The translations under genes and the position numbers were made by a program. DNA of 64,000 nt from Paraburkholderia panacisoli (GTDB lineage Bacteria; Pseudomonadota; Gammaproteobacteria; Burkholderiales; Burkholderiaceae). This document shows, in pieces, positions 46,431 to 55,264 of this stretch. The DNA is taken from NCBI RefSeq assembly GCF_008369935.1, contig NZ_VTUZ01000009.1, forward strand, positions 1-64,000. The letters run 5' to 3'. Numbering within the stretch: the first letter of the stretch is position 1; every line of letters begins with the position of its first letter. The notes beneath the pieces were generated by a model. It saw only the letters and a program-made list of their open reading frames with translations. It made no database searches and was not told the DNA's origin.

Positions 46431-47690
46431 TCACCTCGCTACGACGAACGCGGCAGCATGAAGCAGCACACCTGCCATCCCGCCAACCAGCGTGCCGTTG
46501 ATACGGACATATTGCAGGTCACGGCCGATCTCCGCTTCGATCTTCCTGCTGACTTCCTGTGCGTTCCAGCTTTTCACGACCTCGGTGATCAGCACCGGGA
46601 GCTGGCCCCGATAGCGCACGACCAGCGAGTGGGCGATGTCCAGCCACCATGCATTCAGCTTGAGCTGAATCGCGGGCGCGCCCGCGATTGCCTTGCCGAG
46701 CGAGACGAGCAAAGCGGTCGCGACACCGCGCGCAGCCGGCTGTCTGGAGCCGAGGTCGTCAATCACGTGTCGTCGGACGTGCTCCAGCAGCAGACGGTAA
46801 TAGTCTCCGTTCCTGAAATGCCGGATGCAGTCCCGCATCAGCGACTTGCCGAAGCGCCGGTATGCGCCAGACGTCTACAACTGCACGACGAGATCCTGCA
46901 AGGCGCCGTCGAACTGCCGACGCAGCGCATGATCCTGGTTGTCGACCACTTCATGCACGAGCGTGACGAGGCCCTCGACGAACCGGTCGACGATATAAGC
47001 ATCGAATCTGGCGGGCGTGTATCGCGAAGCCTCGCTGAATTTCGCCTTCAACAAGCCCGAGTTCTTGATGAGCCACTGCTCCAATGCAGAAAGTCCACGA
47101 TCGACCAGTGGCTGGTGGCGATCGGCTTCAGCGAGAATCTGCAGCACGTGGCCGGCGGCGCGAGATACGTCGAGCGTTCGTAGTCGCGGTATCACGATTC
47201 GATCGAAGAATCGCGCCACCTCCTCTTCGTCAATTGCGTTCAGCAATCCGGGCAGAGACTCGACAATGGCATCCGCGAGGGTCTCGCTATTTGCCTTGTC
47301 GGCCAGCCATTGCGACAGCGCCTTGGCGGCGTTGTGATTCTTCAGTCTTGCGGTGATCAGGTCCGGCGCCAGAAAATTCTCTTCGACGAAATTGCCCAGG
47401 CTGTCGGCGATGCGCTGCTGATTGCGCGGGATGATCGCCGTATGCGGGATCGGCAGACCGAAGGGATGCCGAAAAAGGGCAACCACCGCGTACCAGTCCG
47501 CGATCGCGCCGACCGTACCCGCTTCGGCAAACGAACGCAGCCAGGCAAGCCACGGGTATTCCTTCTGATAAAGCACGCACACGAGCAACAGCACGAACGT
47601 GCCGGCGAGCAGACACGTTGCGGCCCACCGCATACGGGTCAAACGAAGTGCCTTGTGATGCTCCTGTGTAGCGGGCGACGTGTGGCTCAC
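46431..47690 (-). pseudogene. DUF445 family membrane protein interrupted by an in-frame TAG
   Basis: A GTG at 47690 starts a 420-codon frame: hydrophobic RMRWAATCLLAGTFVLLLVC, then FAEAGTVGAIADWYAVVALF and HPFGLPIPHTAIIPRNQQRI, all typical of DUF445. After ...QDLVVQL a TAG stop (46875-46877) interrupts, but the same frame continues without shift as TSGAYRRFGKSLMRDCIRHF to the normal C-terminal membrane segment NGTLVGGMAGVLLHAAAFVV. A point mutation, sequencing error or rare readthrough explains it. Function of DUF445 is unknown. Last gene of the PHA operon. Confidence 0.82.
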
Positions 47691-47716
47691 GCTTCGATCG
47701 TCGCGCGTCCGGCAGC

Positions 47717-48559
47717 TCAACTCCCCTCCTGACGAAGAAAATTGCGCACGACAGGCGCGACATCTTTCGCTCGCGTGACGAGGAACAGGTGACCATCGTC
47801 GATCACATACAGCACCGCATTGCGGATGCGCGCCGCCAGAATTTTTGCGTTGGACAGCGGCACGATGGGGTCGTCGTTGCCGTGCATGACGAGCGTCGGC
47901 TGGCGCAACGTGCAGAGCCAATGCAGACTGGTCCAACCCCACGCCGCCGTCAACTGATAGAGGTATCCGCGACCGCGCGGCGGCTGAATATGGCGGCTAT
48001 GCTCTCTGAGCAAGCCTGGATCGCGCCGGTAAGCGCCGCCATAGATCTCCGGCCCGATCCGTTGCAGGTAGGACGGATCGGTATAACGCCGCGGCCCGAT
48101 CAGCTTCGACAGAACGGAGAGTTTGGCCGGCATCATCAGGACGCCCGGCGAAGTCGCGGCGAGGATCAGTCTGCGGCAGCGCTCGGGATATTGCCGCGCG
48201 AACTGCTGCGCAAGCGCGCCGCCCCACGATACGCCGAGCACATCGACAGGTCCGTCATATCCCAGGCGCCCCAACAGCTTGTCGGTCAGCACGGAGAGTG
48301 TCGAAAATCGATAAGGCGCGAGAGGCGCCGGTGAGCCCCCCACACCGGGAATGTCGAAAATGATGACGCCGACATCCTCCAGTGCTTCGACGAACGGCTC
48401 GACCAGTTCCAGATTGGCGCCAATGCCATTGAAGATGACGAGCGGCGGGGAGGCGTCACTGCCATGCCGGATGCCGACGCGCACAATCTGGCCATCCAGA
48501 TCGATCATCTGGATTTCCATGCTGCTTGCAGGCTCGGTACTGTTATTCGCTTCTCTCAT
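47717..48559 (-). CDS. phaZ: Poly(3-hydroxyalkanoate) depolymerase, intracellular mcl-PHA type
   Basis: 280 residues, alpha/beta hydrolase. The lipase box GVSWGG places the nucleophile at Ser 111; MHGNDDPIVPL contributes the Asp and DDGHLFLVTRA the His. FNGIGANLELVEPFVEAL, PERCRRLILAATSPG and WTSLHWL closely match the Pseudomonas mcl-PHA depolymerase PhaZ. It releases 3-hydroxyalkanoic acids from intracellular granules when carbon is needed. Start ATG 48559 has GGAGG 9 bases upstream; it lies after the synthase and phasin genes in one operon. Confidence 0.88.
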   Translation of the reverse strand: MREANNSTEPASSMEIQMIDLDGQIVRVGIRHGSDASPPLVIFNGIGANLELVEPFVEALEDVGVIIFDIPGVGGSPAPLAPYRFSTLSVLTDKLLGRLGYDGPVDVLGVSWGGALAQQFARQYPERCRRLILAATSPGVLMMPAKLSVLSKLIGPRRYTDPSYLQRIGPEIYGGAYRRDPGLLREHSRHIQPPRGRGYLYQLTAAWGWTSLHWLCTLRQPTLVMHGNDDPIVPLSNAKILAARIRNAVLYVIDDGHLFLVTRAKDVAPVVRNFLRQEGS

Positions 48560-48620
48560 CCGGACACCCCTCCTTCCAGCACACTTGCTCGTAGTATCGG
48601 CGCCGGGCGACGCCGTTGTG

Positions 48621-49037
48621 TCACTTGGTGCGTTGCACGAGCGCCTTCAACTCCTCGACGTTCTCGGCGACGCGCTTCGAGATTACCGCGAAGCTGTCGG
48701 CCTGGGCGCGGTACGCCGTTTCGGCGAGTTCCTGCATGTCCGCCAGCGCCTTGTGCAACGCCTGTTGTACCGCTTCGCCCGCGGCCGGCTTGCTCTGCGT
48801 TCCGCTGTGCTGCGCAACCAGCGACTGCAGTTGCGTCATCGTCGCGCTCAGAATCTCCATCTGTTTCTGACCGAGCGACTGCATGCCCGTGAGCGCCGTC
48901 GTGTTGGCGGCGGCGAGCGCCTCGATGTCCTTGCGGCGCGACTCCAGAACGGCGCTCGCGTCGATGCCGGGCAGCTTGAACTGCTTGATGAGCTTGATGT
49001 ATTCAGCAAAGAGGGTGTTGGGATTGGTTGATTCCAT
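48621..49037 (-). CDS. Phasin family protein
   Basis: 138 residues, almost entirely alpha-helical. NPNTLFAEYIKLIKQFKLPG at the start, then ESRRKDIEALAAANTTALTG and a long amphipathic helix ending VAENVEELKALVQ. Phasins coat PHA granules and control their size and number. The start has GGAGA upstream. It lies between the synthase and depolymerase genes. Confidence 0.9.
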   Translation of the reverse strand: MESTNPNTLFAEYIKLIKQFKLPGIDASAVLESRRKDIEALAAANTTALTGMQSLGQKQMEILSATMTQLQSLVAQHSGTQSKPAAGEAVQQALHKALADMQELAETAYRAQADSFAVISKRVAENVEELKALVQRTK

Positions 49038-49115
49038 AGTTGATTCTCCAGAACAAAGCAGTTGATAAAGCAGGTTGAGTTATTGACGGCGGTAATGCCG
49101 TCGGTATTTCGTGCG

Positions 49116-50822
49116 TCAGGCTTGCATGACGTAGGTTCCGGGCGCCGCCGCCAACGACGGATGCCGTTCGCTGCCGAGCACTGCCGGAGCGGCGCGCCGT
49201 TCGCCGGAACGTGCGGACAGCCAGTCGCGCCAGTCGCTCCACCACGAATCCTTCTCGGCCTTAGCACTCGCGAGCCACGCGTCGGCATGCGTGGGCAGTT
49301 CAGGATTCAGGTAAAACTTCGCCTTCGGATTGCCCGGCGGGTTGATCAGACTCTGGATGTGGCCGCTCGAACTCAGCACGAACCGCGTCGCGCCGCCGAA
49401 CAGCCGAGCCGTGTTGTAGACGCCCTTCCAGGGCGTAATGTGATCCGTGATGCCAGCCACCACGTACTTGTCGCACGTCACGTCGGACAAGTCGATCGGC
49501 GTGCCGAGGACGCTCAGCGCGCGAGGTTTGGTGAACAGGTTGCCCATGAAAATGTCGAGCAACTGGCCGTGCAGCCTGGCGGGTAAGCGCGTCGTGTCGT
49601 TGTTCCAGTACAGGATGTCGAACGCGGGTGGCGTCTTGCCCATCAGGTAGTTGTTGACCCAGTAGTTCCACACCAGATCGTTGGGTCTCATCCACGCGAA
49701 CACGCGGCCCATCTCTTCACCGGCGAGCACGCCTCGCGACGTGCTGTTTTGCTTGGCCGCCGCGATTGCCTCGGGGGTCGCGAAAAGACCGAGTTGCGAA
49801 TCCGCAGTATTGTCCAGTACGGCCACCATCAGCGTGGCAGCGTTGACGGATTTTTCGCCGCGGCTCGCCAGATGTCCGAGCAATGCCGAGATGGTCATCG
49901 CGCCGGAGCATGCGCCGTGCAGATTGACGTCGTCGCTGCCCGTGATGTCGCGTACCGCCGCGATCGCTTCAAGTAGTGCCGTGACATAGGTATCGAGATC
50001 CCAGTGAGACTGCGCGGCAGTGGGATTGCGCCAGCTCACCACGAACACCTGGAACTCGCTCTGCACCAGGTAGTCGACGATGCTCTTGCCTTCGGAAAGA
50101 TCGAACACATAGAACTTGTTGATCTGAGGCGGCACGATCAATTGCGGACGACCGTAGACGTGCGTGGTCGCCGGTGCGTACTGGATCAATTCCAGCACCT
50201 CGTTGCGAAACACCACGGCACCGCGCGACGTGCCGAGGTTCTTGCCCACCTCGAATGCCGTCTTGTCGACCTGGGCCGGCATGCCCTGATTCTTCAGCAA
50301 GTCCGTCACGACGTTCCTGATCCCGCCAAGCAGGCTCGCGCCGCCGGAATCGACGATTTTCTTGAGGGCCGCCGGATTGCCGAGCAGCGTATTGGTCGGC
50401 GACATCGCGTCGGTGAACAGCGACAGCACGAACTGCGCACGTTCCTTGGACTTCGAGTCGAGTGCGGAGCGATCGACAAACCCGGCAAGCGCGTCACGCC
50501 ACGCGAAATAGCCCTGGAGCGTCATGCGGTACAGCGAATTGTCCTGCCACGCGGCGTCGCTGAAGCGCTTGTCTCCCTGCGGCGGCGTGCTTTGCCCATT
50601 GCCGCTCAACACGGCCATCAAGTCACGTGCCAGTTTTGCTTCCTGCTCCACAAACAGAGCGGGTTGCCGCAACGCCTGCGTGCCGATCTGTTGCGCGGTG
50701 GCGAGAACGTCGCACGGACGCAATCCGACAAACGGATTGGGGCCCAACATGCCTTCCGTGGCAGACGCCGCGAGATCGTCCGACTGTTCGCTTCCCGACA
50801 GGTTTTCAGTATTTACCGCCAT
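49116..50822 (-). CDS. phaC: Poly(3-hydroxyalkanoate) synthase, class II-like
   Basis: 568 residues from the ATG at 50822 (GAGGAG upstream), the length of class II synthases (about 560 aa) rather than class I. The lipase-like box GACSGA places the catalytic Cys at 305; Asp lies in ITDHITPWKGVYN and His in SSSGHIQSLINPPG. FVVSWRNPTAAQSHWDLDTY is the conserved synthase block. It polymerises (R)-3-hydroxyacyl-CoA into granules; with an AlkK-like ligase, a MaoC-like hydratase and an mcl-type depolymerase in the operon, medium-chain-length monomers are likely. Chain-length preference is inference. Confidence 0.92.
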   Translation of the reverse strand: MAVNTENLSGSEQSDDLAASATEGMLGPNPFVGLRPCDVLATAQQIGTQALRQPALFVEQEAKLARDLMAVLSGNGQSTPPQGDKRFSDAAWQDNSLYRMTLQGYFAWRDALAGFVDRSALDSKSKERAQFVLSLFTDAMSPTNTLLGNPAALKKIVDSGGASLLGGIRNVVTDLLKNQGMPAQVDKTAFEVGKNLGTSRGAVVFRNEVLELIQYAPATTHVYGRPQLIVPPQINKFYVFDLSEGKSIVDYLVQSEFQVFVVSWRNPTAAQSHWDLDTYVTALLEAIAAVRDITGSDDVNLHGACSGAMTISALLGHLASRGEKSVNAATLMVAVLDNTADSQLGLFATPEAIAAAKQNSTSRGVLAGEEMGRVFAWMRPNDLVWNYWVNNYLMGKTPPAFDILYWNNDTTRLPARLHGQLLDIFMGNLFTKPRALSVLGTPIDLSDVTCDKYVVAGITDHITPWKGVYNTARLFGGATRFVLSSSGHIQSLINPPGNPKAKFYLNPELPTHADAWLASAKAEKDSWWSDWRDWLSARSGERRAAPAVLGSERHPSLAAAPGTYVMQA

Positions 50823-50869
50823 CTTGCTGCTCCTCAAACGGCTTATTCAGCCTGGTCAAACACGTCCGG

Positions 50870-51334
50870 TTACGCCACCAGCATCGCCAGCGTCTCGGCA
50901 ATCAGCGCCGGCTTGTCCTCGCCGTCGATCTGCAGTTCGTTCATCGTCTTGACGATGACCCTGCCGCCGCCCTTTCTCTCCACTGCCAGCAACGTCACGC
51001 GGTTTCGCACACGCGCTCCGGCTTTCACGGGTGTCATGAAGCGCACCTTGTCCAGCCCGTAGTTGAGGCCCGCGGACACGTCCTCGGGAATGACGCCAAT
51101 CTCGATCGCCAGCGCCGCCAGCAACGACAGCGTCAGATAGCCATGGGCAATGGTTCCGCCGAACGGGCTCTCGCGTTTCGCACGCTCGACATCCACGTGG
51201 ATCCACTGCGTGTCGCCCGTGCATTGCGCGAAAGCGTCGATGCGCGCCTGGTCGACGACGACCCAATCCGACACACCCAGTTCGCGCCCGACGAAGTTTT
51301 CGATCGCTGTGACGCTGTACTCATTGATGCTCAT
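50870..51334 (-). CDS. MaoC-like (R)-specific enoyl-CoA hydratase (PhaJ-like)
   Basis: 154 residues, hot-dog fold. FAQCTGDTQWIHVDVERAKR carries the hydratase-2 Asp and His, and GGTIAHGYLTLSLLAAL follows, typical of single-domain MaoC/NodN-type proteins. PhaJ-type enzymes make (R)-3-hydroxyacyl-CoA from enoyl-CoA, linking beta-oxidation to PHA synthase. GAGGAG precedes the ATG. It sits between the ligase and the synthase genes, which supports the role. Confidence 0.85.
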   Translation of the reverse strand: MSINEYSVTAIENFVGRELGVSDWVVVDQARIDAFAQCTGDTQWIHVDVERAKRESPFGGTIAHGYLTLSLLAALAIEIGVIPEDVSAGLNYGLDKVRFMTPVKAGARVRNRVTLLAVERKGGGRVIVKTMNELQIDGEDKPALIAETLAMLVA

Positions 51335-51355
51335 GTGTTTGCTCCTCGTGACGGG

Positions 51356-52999
51356 TCAGGCGAACTGCGCGCGCAGCCACTTCTTATTCATCTTGCCGAC
51401 GCTCGTCTTCTCCAGCGCGTCGACGAACTTGACGATTTGCGGCACCGCGTACTTCGAGATGCGTCCCGACGCACTGAACGTCAGAACATGACGCTTGATG
51501 TCGTCCTCGGTGACCACGGCGCCTTCACTGAGCACCACCAACGCCACCGGCCGCTCCCCCCACTTCTCATCGCTAATTCCGATGACGGCGACTTCGGACA
51601 CGCCGGGGTACAGCGAAATCAGGCTTTCGATTTCGAGCGATGAGACCCATTCGCCTCCCGACTTGATCACGTCCTTGAGACGGTCCGTGATCTGGATGTT
51701 TCCTGTCGGTCCGATATTCGCAATGTCCTGCGTGTGCAGATAGCCGCCGCTCCAAAGGTGAACGGAAGCTTCGGGGTTGTTCAGGTAGCCCTGAGTCAGC
51801 CAGGGCGCGCGCACGGCGATTTCTCCATACGCTTTGCCGTCGTGGACAGCCTCCTCCATCTCTTCATTGACGATGCGCAGATCCACGAGCGGTATCGGCA
51901 GTCCGGTCGTGCAGCGCAGGCGCAACTGCTCATCCGCATCCAGCGCCTCGGCGCCGGGCGGCAGTTGCGCGAGACTCAGCACGGGACCGGTTTCGGACAT
52001 GCCGTAGCCGCTGAAGATGTCGATGCCGCGATCGAGCGCGACACGCGCGAGCCCGTGCGTCAGCGCCCCGCCTCCAATGACGACCTTCCACTTGCTGAAG
52101 TCGGCGGACTTCGCTTCGGGACAACCCAGCATCATGTGCAGAATCGTGCTGACGCAATGCGAGAACGTCACGCCTTCGTCGCGCACGAGTTGCACCAGCC
52201 GGTCCGGCAGATAGCGGCCCGGATAGACCTGCTTCACGCCCAGCACGGTGGCGATGTAGGGCATGCCCCACGCGTGCACGTGGAACATGGGTGTGAGCGG
52301 CATATAGACATCGCCGCGGTGAAAGCGCTGTCCGGATTCGGGGCTCGACAACGCCGCCATCACGGTCATGGTGTGCAGGACCAGTTGCCGATGCGAAAAA
52401 TAGACGCCCTTGGGCAGACCCGTCGTCCCCGTCGTGTAGAACGTCGTTGCGCGCGTGTTCTCGTCAAAGTCCGGAAAGTCGTAATGGTCCGAACTCGCGG
52501 CAAGCATGGCCTCGTATTCGGCGGAGATCGGAATCGAGTGCGTACCGACCTCGCTGCCCTCCTCGTCGATCCAGACGAAGGTGCGCACCGTTTCGAGCTG
52601 GTCCTTGATCGACTCGACGAGGGGCAGAAAATCGGTGTGAACGAACAGTATTTCCGCGCCGGCGTGATTGATCGTGTAAGCGATCTCAGCCGGTGACAGG
52701 CGCACATTGACCGTCTGCAGGACGGCACCCATCATCGGAACCGCGAAATAGCACTCAAGGTAGCGGTGACTGTCCCAGTCCATCACCGCGACGGTGCTGC
52801 CGTGCCGCGCGCCAAGGTGGCTCAACCCGTTGGCGAGCCGCGCGATGCGCTCGCGCAGTGTCGTATAGGTCATCCGCACCTGTCCGCGGTATACGATTTC
52901 CTGGTTCGGCGACTGAACGAATGGCGTGTGCAGCAGTTGTTTGATCAGCAATGGATAAGCGTAGGCCGTAGGCGCGGAGGCCTTGACATCGTCCCGCAT
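51356..52999 (-). CDS. AMP-dependent fatty acyl-CoA ligase (AlkK-like)
   Basis: 547 residues, close in length to AlkK (546). Motifs: P-loop FYTTGTTGLPKGVYFSHRQL, SGYGMSETGPVLSL, GGYLHTQDIANIG, the hinge ITDRLKDVIKSGGEWVSSLE and KTSVGKMNKKWLR with the terminal Lys. It activates medium-chain fatty acids to CoA thioesters for beta-oxidation or PHA synthesis. First gene of the PHA operon (AGGAG before the ATG); a GGGG palindrome lies about 115 bases upstream. Confidence 0.9.
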   Translation of the reverse strand: MRDDVKASAPTAYAYPLLIKQLLHTPFVQSPNQEIVYRGQVRMTYTTLRERIARLANGLSHLGARHGSTVAVMDWDSHRYLECYFAVPMMGAVLQTVNVRLSPAEIAYTINHAGAEILFVHTDFLPLVESIKDQLETVRTFVWIDEEGSEVGTHSIPISAEYEAMLAASSDHYDFPDFDENTRATTFYTTGTTGLPKGVYFSHRQLVLHTMTVMAALSSPESGQRFHRGDVYMPLTPMFHVHAWGMPYIATVLGVKQVYPGRYLPDRLVQLVRDEGVTFSHCVSTILHMMLGCPEAKSADFSKWKVVIGGGALTHGLARVALDRGIDIFSGYGMSETGPVLSLAQLPPGAEALDADEQLRLRCTTGLPIPLVDLRIVNEEMEEAVHDGKAYGEIAVRAPWLTQGYLNNPEASVHLWSGGYLHTQDIANIGPTGNIQITDRLKDVIKSGGEWVSSLEIESLISLYPGVSEVAVIGISDEKWGERPVALVVLSEGAVVTEDDIKRHVLTFSASGRISKYAVPQIVKFVDALEKTSVGKMNKKWLRAQFA

Positions 53000-53111
53000 C
53001 TGAATCTCCTGGAGTTCTGAACTGGATGGCGGGCAAACACGGCTTCATCGCTGAGTCGGCTTACTGTGTCTCCCGATAGAGCAATGATCGGGGCGAACGC
53101 GTTCTGGAAAT

Positions 53112-53130
53112 ATCCCCTGAACGGGGGAGA
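53112..53130. promoter_or_regulatory. Candidate operator 2: ATCCCC-TGAAC-GGGGGAGA palindrome
   Basis: Second copy of the CCCC/GGGG inverted repeat, about 113 bases upstream of the AlkK-like ligase start. It shares ATCCCC, spacing and GGGG(G)AG with the copies at 43588 and 60762. Confidence 0.6.
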
Positions 53131-53308
53131 AAGGGGGGGGTGCGGGAGGGACCCGCTTGTTATCCTTGCAGGCAGGCCGTCACGCTTTGTAGGTCCTTGA
53201 ACCAAGGCCCGAGCGTGGGCGCGAAGCGCTGGGTCGCGCCCATATCGGGAAAAATACACGCACAGGCGCTAATATGGACCACCTCGATTGGCAATGAGAG
53301 CATGCTCC

Positions 53309-53758
53309 ATGAACGCATCGGTTGTCTCCGCGCTGGCTGCACTAGTCGGCGCCGCCATCGGCGGCCTGACCTCGGTTCTTGCCACATGGCTGACCCAGCG
53401 CACCCAGGTTCGCGCGGAGTGGCTGGCGCATGACCTCACCTGGCGGCAGGAGCTGTACAAGGCGTTCATCGAGGAAGCGACGAACCTCTATGTTCACGCA
53501 CTGCAACACAGCGAGCCCGATCTCGCCGCGCTCGGCACTCTCTACGCGAAGATCAGCCGCATGCGCGTCCAGTCGTCGAGCGAAGTCGTGGAAGAAGCCG
53601 ATTTGATCGGACGCACGATCGTGGACACCTACCTTGCGCCAGACAAGACTTTCATCCAGATTCGCGAGATGCTCGCGGATGGCTCGGTCGATATTCTCGG
53701 CAGGTTCGGCGACGTGTGCCGCGCGGAACTCAAATCGCTGCGTGCACAGCAGTTCTGA
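53309..53758 (+). CDS. Small membrane-anchored hypothetical protein (149 aa)
   Basis: The N-terminus (SVVSALAALVGAAIGGLTSV) is one hydrophobic helix with small residues, then RTQVRAEWLAHDLTWRQEL continues as a long cytoplasmic or periplasmic helix, probably coiled-coil, to the C-terminal VCRAELKSLRAQQF. No enzyme motif is seen and the family is not recognised. It converges on the mdtP-like gene. ATG at 53309 preferred over 53288. Confidence 0.7.
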   Translation: MNASVVSALAALVGAAIGGLTSVLATWLTQRTQVRAEWLAHDLTWRQELYKAFIEEATNLYVHALQHSEPDLAALGTLYAKISRMRVQSSSEVVEEADLIGRTIVDTYLAPDKTFIQIREMLADGSVDILGRFGDVCRAELKSLRAQQF

Positions 53759-53776
53759 ACACTCTCCACGCGCCGT

Positions 53777-55264
53777 TCAACGCGGCTTCAGTTCGACAGG
53801 CGCATCGGCGCGATAGCCGCCGCCGAGCGCCTTCGTCAACGCAATCTCCTGACTCAGTATCTGGCCGTTGAGCGTGAGCAGCGCCACCTGTTCCGCGATC
53901 ACGGGCTGGCGCGCCTCGAGCGCCGCGAGCCGGTTCGTCAGGCCGCGTTGATAATGGGCTTCGACGCTGTCCCTCGCGAACGCAACCGATTCGATCCGTT
54001 GCTTTTGCAACCCGGTTTCCGCATCGAGGGCCTGCAAACGGCTGCCGGTCTGCGCGACATCGCGTACCGCATTGAGAACGGCCTGGTTGTACTGCTCGAT
54101 CAGCAGGTTGCTGCCCTCGCGCACGCCGCTCAGGTTCGCGTTGAGCCTGCCGCCGTCGAAGATCGGCAAGGTCAGGCCTGGAATCAGATTGATCTGCTGG
54201 CTTGCATGCGTGAAGAGGTCCGCGAGATGCAGTGCGTTGAAACCGAAGAACGCCTTGATGTCGAAGCTCGGGTAGAACGCCGCCTTCGCCGCGTCGATCC
54301 GGCTGAACGATGCCTCGACGTACCATCGCATCGCCTGCAGGTCGGGCCGCCGGGCAAGCAGTTCGTATGAGAGCGTCACCGGCAGGGCCGCCTGCGAACC
54401 CGGCAGTGCGACGGGCTCGATCGCGGCCAGGCCATCAGGACCCGCACCGACCAGCGCCCGCAGCGACTCGCGAAGCTGCTTGATCTGCCCTTGCGCCGCC
54501 ACGATCTGCCGTTCGATGCCCAGTTGCTGCGCCCGTGCCTCTTCGAGCTGGGTGCGGGCTTCGAGGCCGCGACCCGCACGCGCCTCGTGAGCCTGCACCG
54601 CGAACACCGCGACCTCATCCGACTCGTTCAGCAGATCGATGAGCTGATACGTCGTTTGAATGCCGTAGTAAAGCGTCGCGACATCCGTCGAGATTTCGAG
54701 TTCGACAGCGGACGCCTCGGCAAGCCGCGCATTGCTCACGCCGAGCGACGCGGCAATCTGCGCGCGCTGCTTGCCCCAGAGGTCGATGTCCAGGCTTGCG
54801 CCCAGCCCGACGATGCCCTCGGTGTACCACGGCCCCGTCAAGCCCAATTCCGGTTCGTTCTTCGCGAACGGGCCGAGAAAGCCGTTCGCGGAGACACGCG
54901 TGCGATCCAGCGACGCCAGCGCGGCCATCTGGAGGTTCGATCCCGCTGCGACCAGCGCCACATCCGACCTGGCCTGCGAGACCCGCGTGCGCGCAATCAC
55001 CATGGTCGGCGCGTTGGCGAGTGCCTGATCGATCAGCGCGTCGAGCTGCGCATCGCGATAGCGCGTCCACCAGCGCGCGGCGGGCCAGCCGTCGTGCGCG
55101 AGATGGATGTCGCTCGCGAGGTTGATCTGCTCCGGCGCGATCTCGGTGTAGGGCGTGCCGTTGTGATGGATCAGCGCACAACCCGGCAGCACGAACGACA
55201 TCCACGCGACACACAAGAAGCGTCGACGCCATTGCCAGTCGCGCATACCCGATCGCGCCTTCAT
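53777..55264 (-). CDS. Outer-membrane efflux lipoprotein (MdtP/NodT family)
   Basis: 495 residues. Lipobox in SFVLPGCALI makes it a lipoprotein. The two-fold repeated TolC-like architecture is seen: WWTRYRDAQLDALIDQALAN, then the second OEP repeat with FYPSFDIKAFFGFNAL and NLIPGLTLPIFDGGRL. It forms the outer-membrane channel of the exporter encoded upstream, whose order (ytcA-mdtN-mdtO-mdtP) matches the Escherichia coli locus. Overlaps the FUSC gene by 4 bases. Confidence 0.92.
   Translation of the reverse strand: MKARSGMRDWQWRRRFLCVAWMSFVLPGCALIHHNGTPYTEIAPEQINLASDIHLAHDGWPAARWWTRYRDAQLDALIDQALANAPTMVIARTRVSQARSDVALVAAGSNLQMAALASLDRTRVSANGFLGPFAKNEPELGLTGPWYTEGIVGLGASLDIDLWGKQRAQIAASLGVSNARLAEASAVELEISTDVATLYYGIQTTYQLIDLLNESDEVAVFAVQAHEARAGRGLEARTQLEEARAQQLGIERQIVAAQGQIKQLRESLRALVGAGPDGLAAIEPVALPGSQAALPVTLSYELLARRPDLQAMRWYVEASFSRIDAAKAAFYPSFDIKAFFGFNALHLADLFTHASQQINLIPGLTLPIFDGGRLNANLSGVREGSNLLIEQYNQAVLNAVRDVAQTGSRLQALDAETGLQKQRIESVAFARDSVEAHYQRGLTNRLAALEARQPVIAEQVALLTLNGQILSQEIALTKALGGGYRADAPVELKPR

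Noticed and set aside
53131..53140. Run of eight to ten G residues after the second palindrome
   Set aside because: Could be a phase-variable tract, but it is not in a coding region or clear promoter spacer and no switch can be shown.
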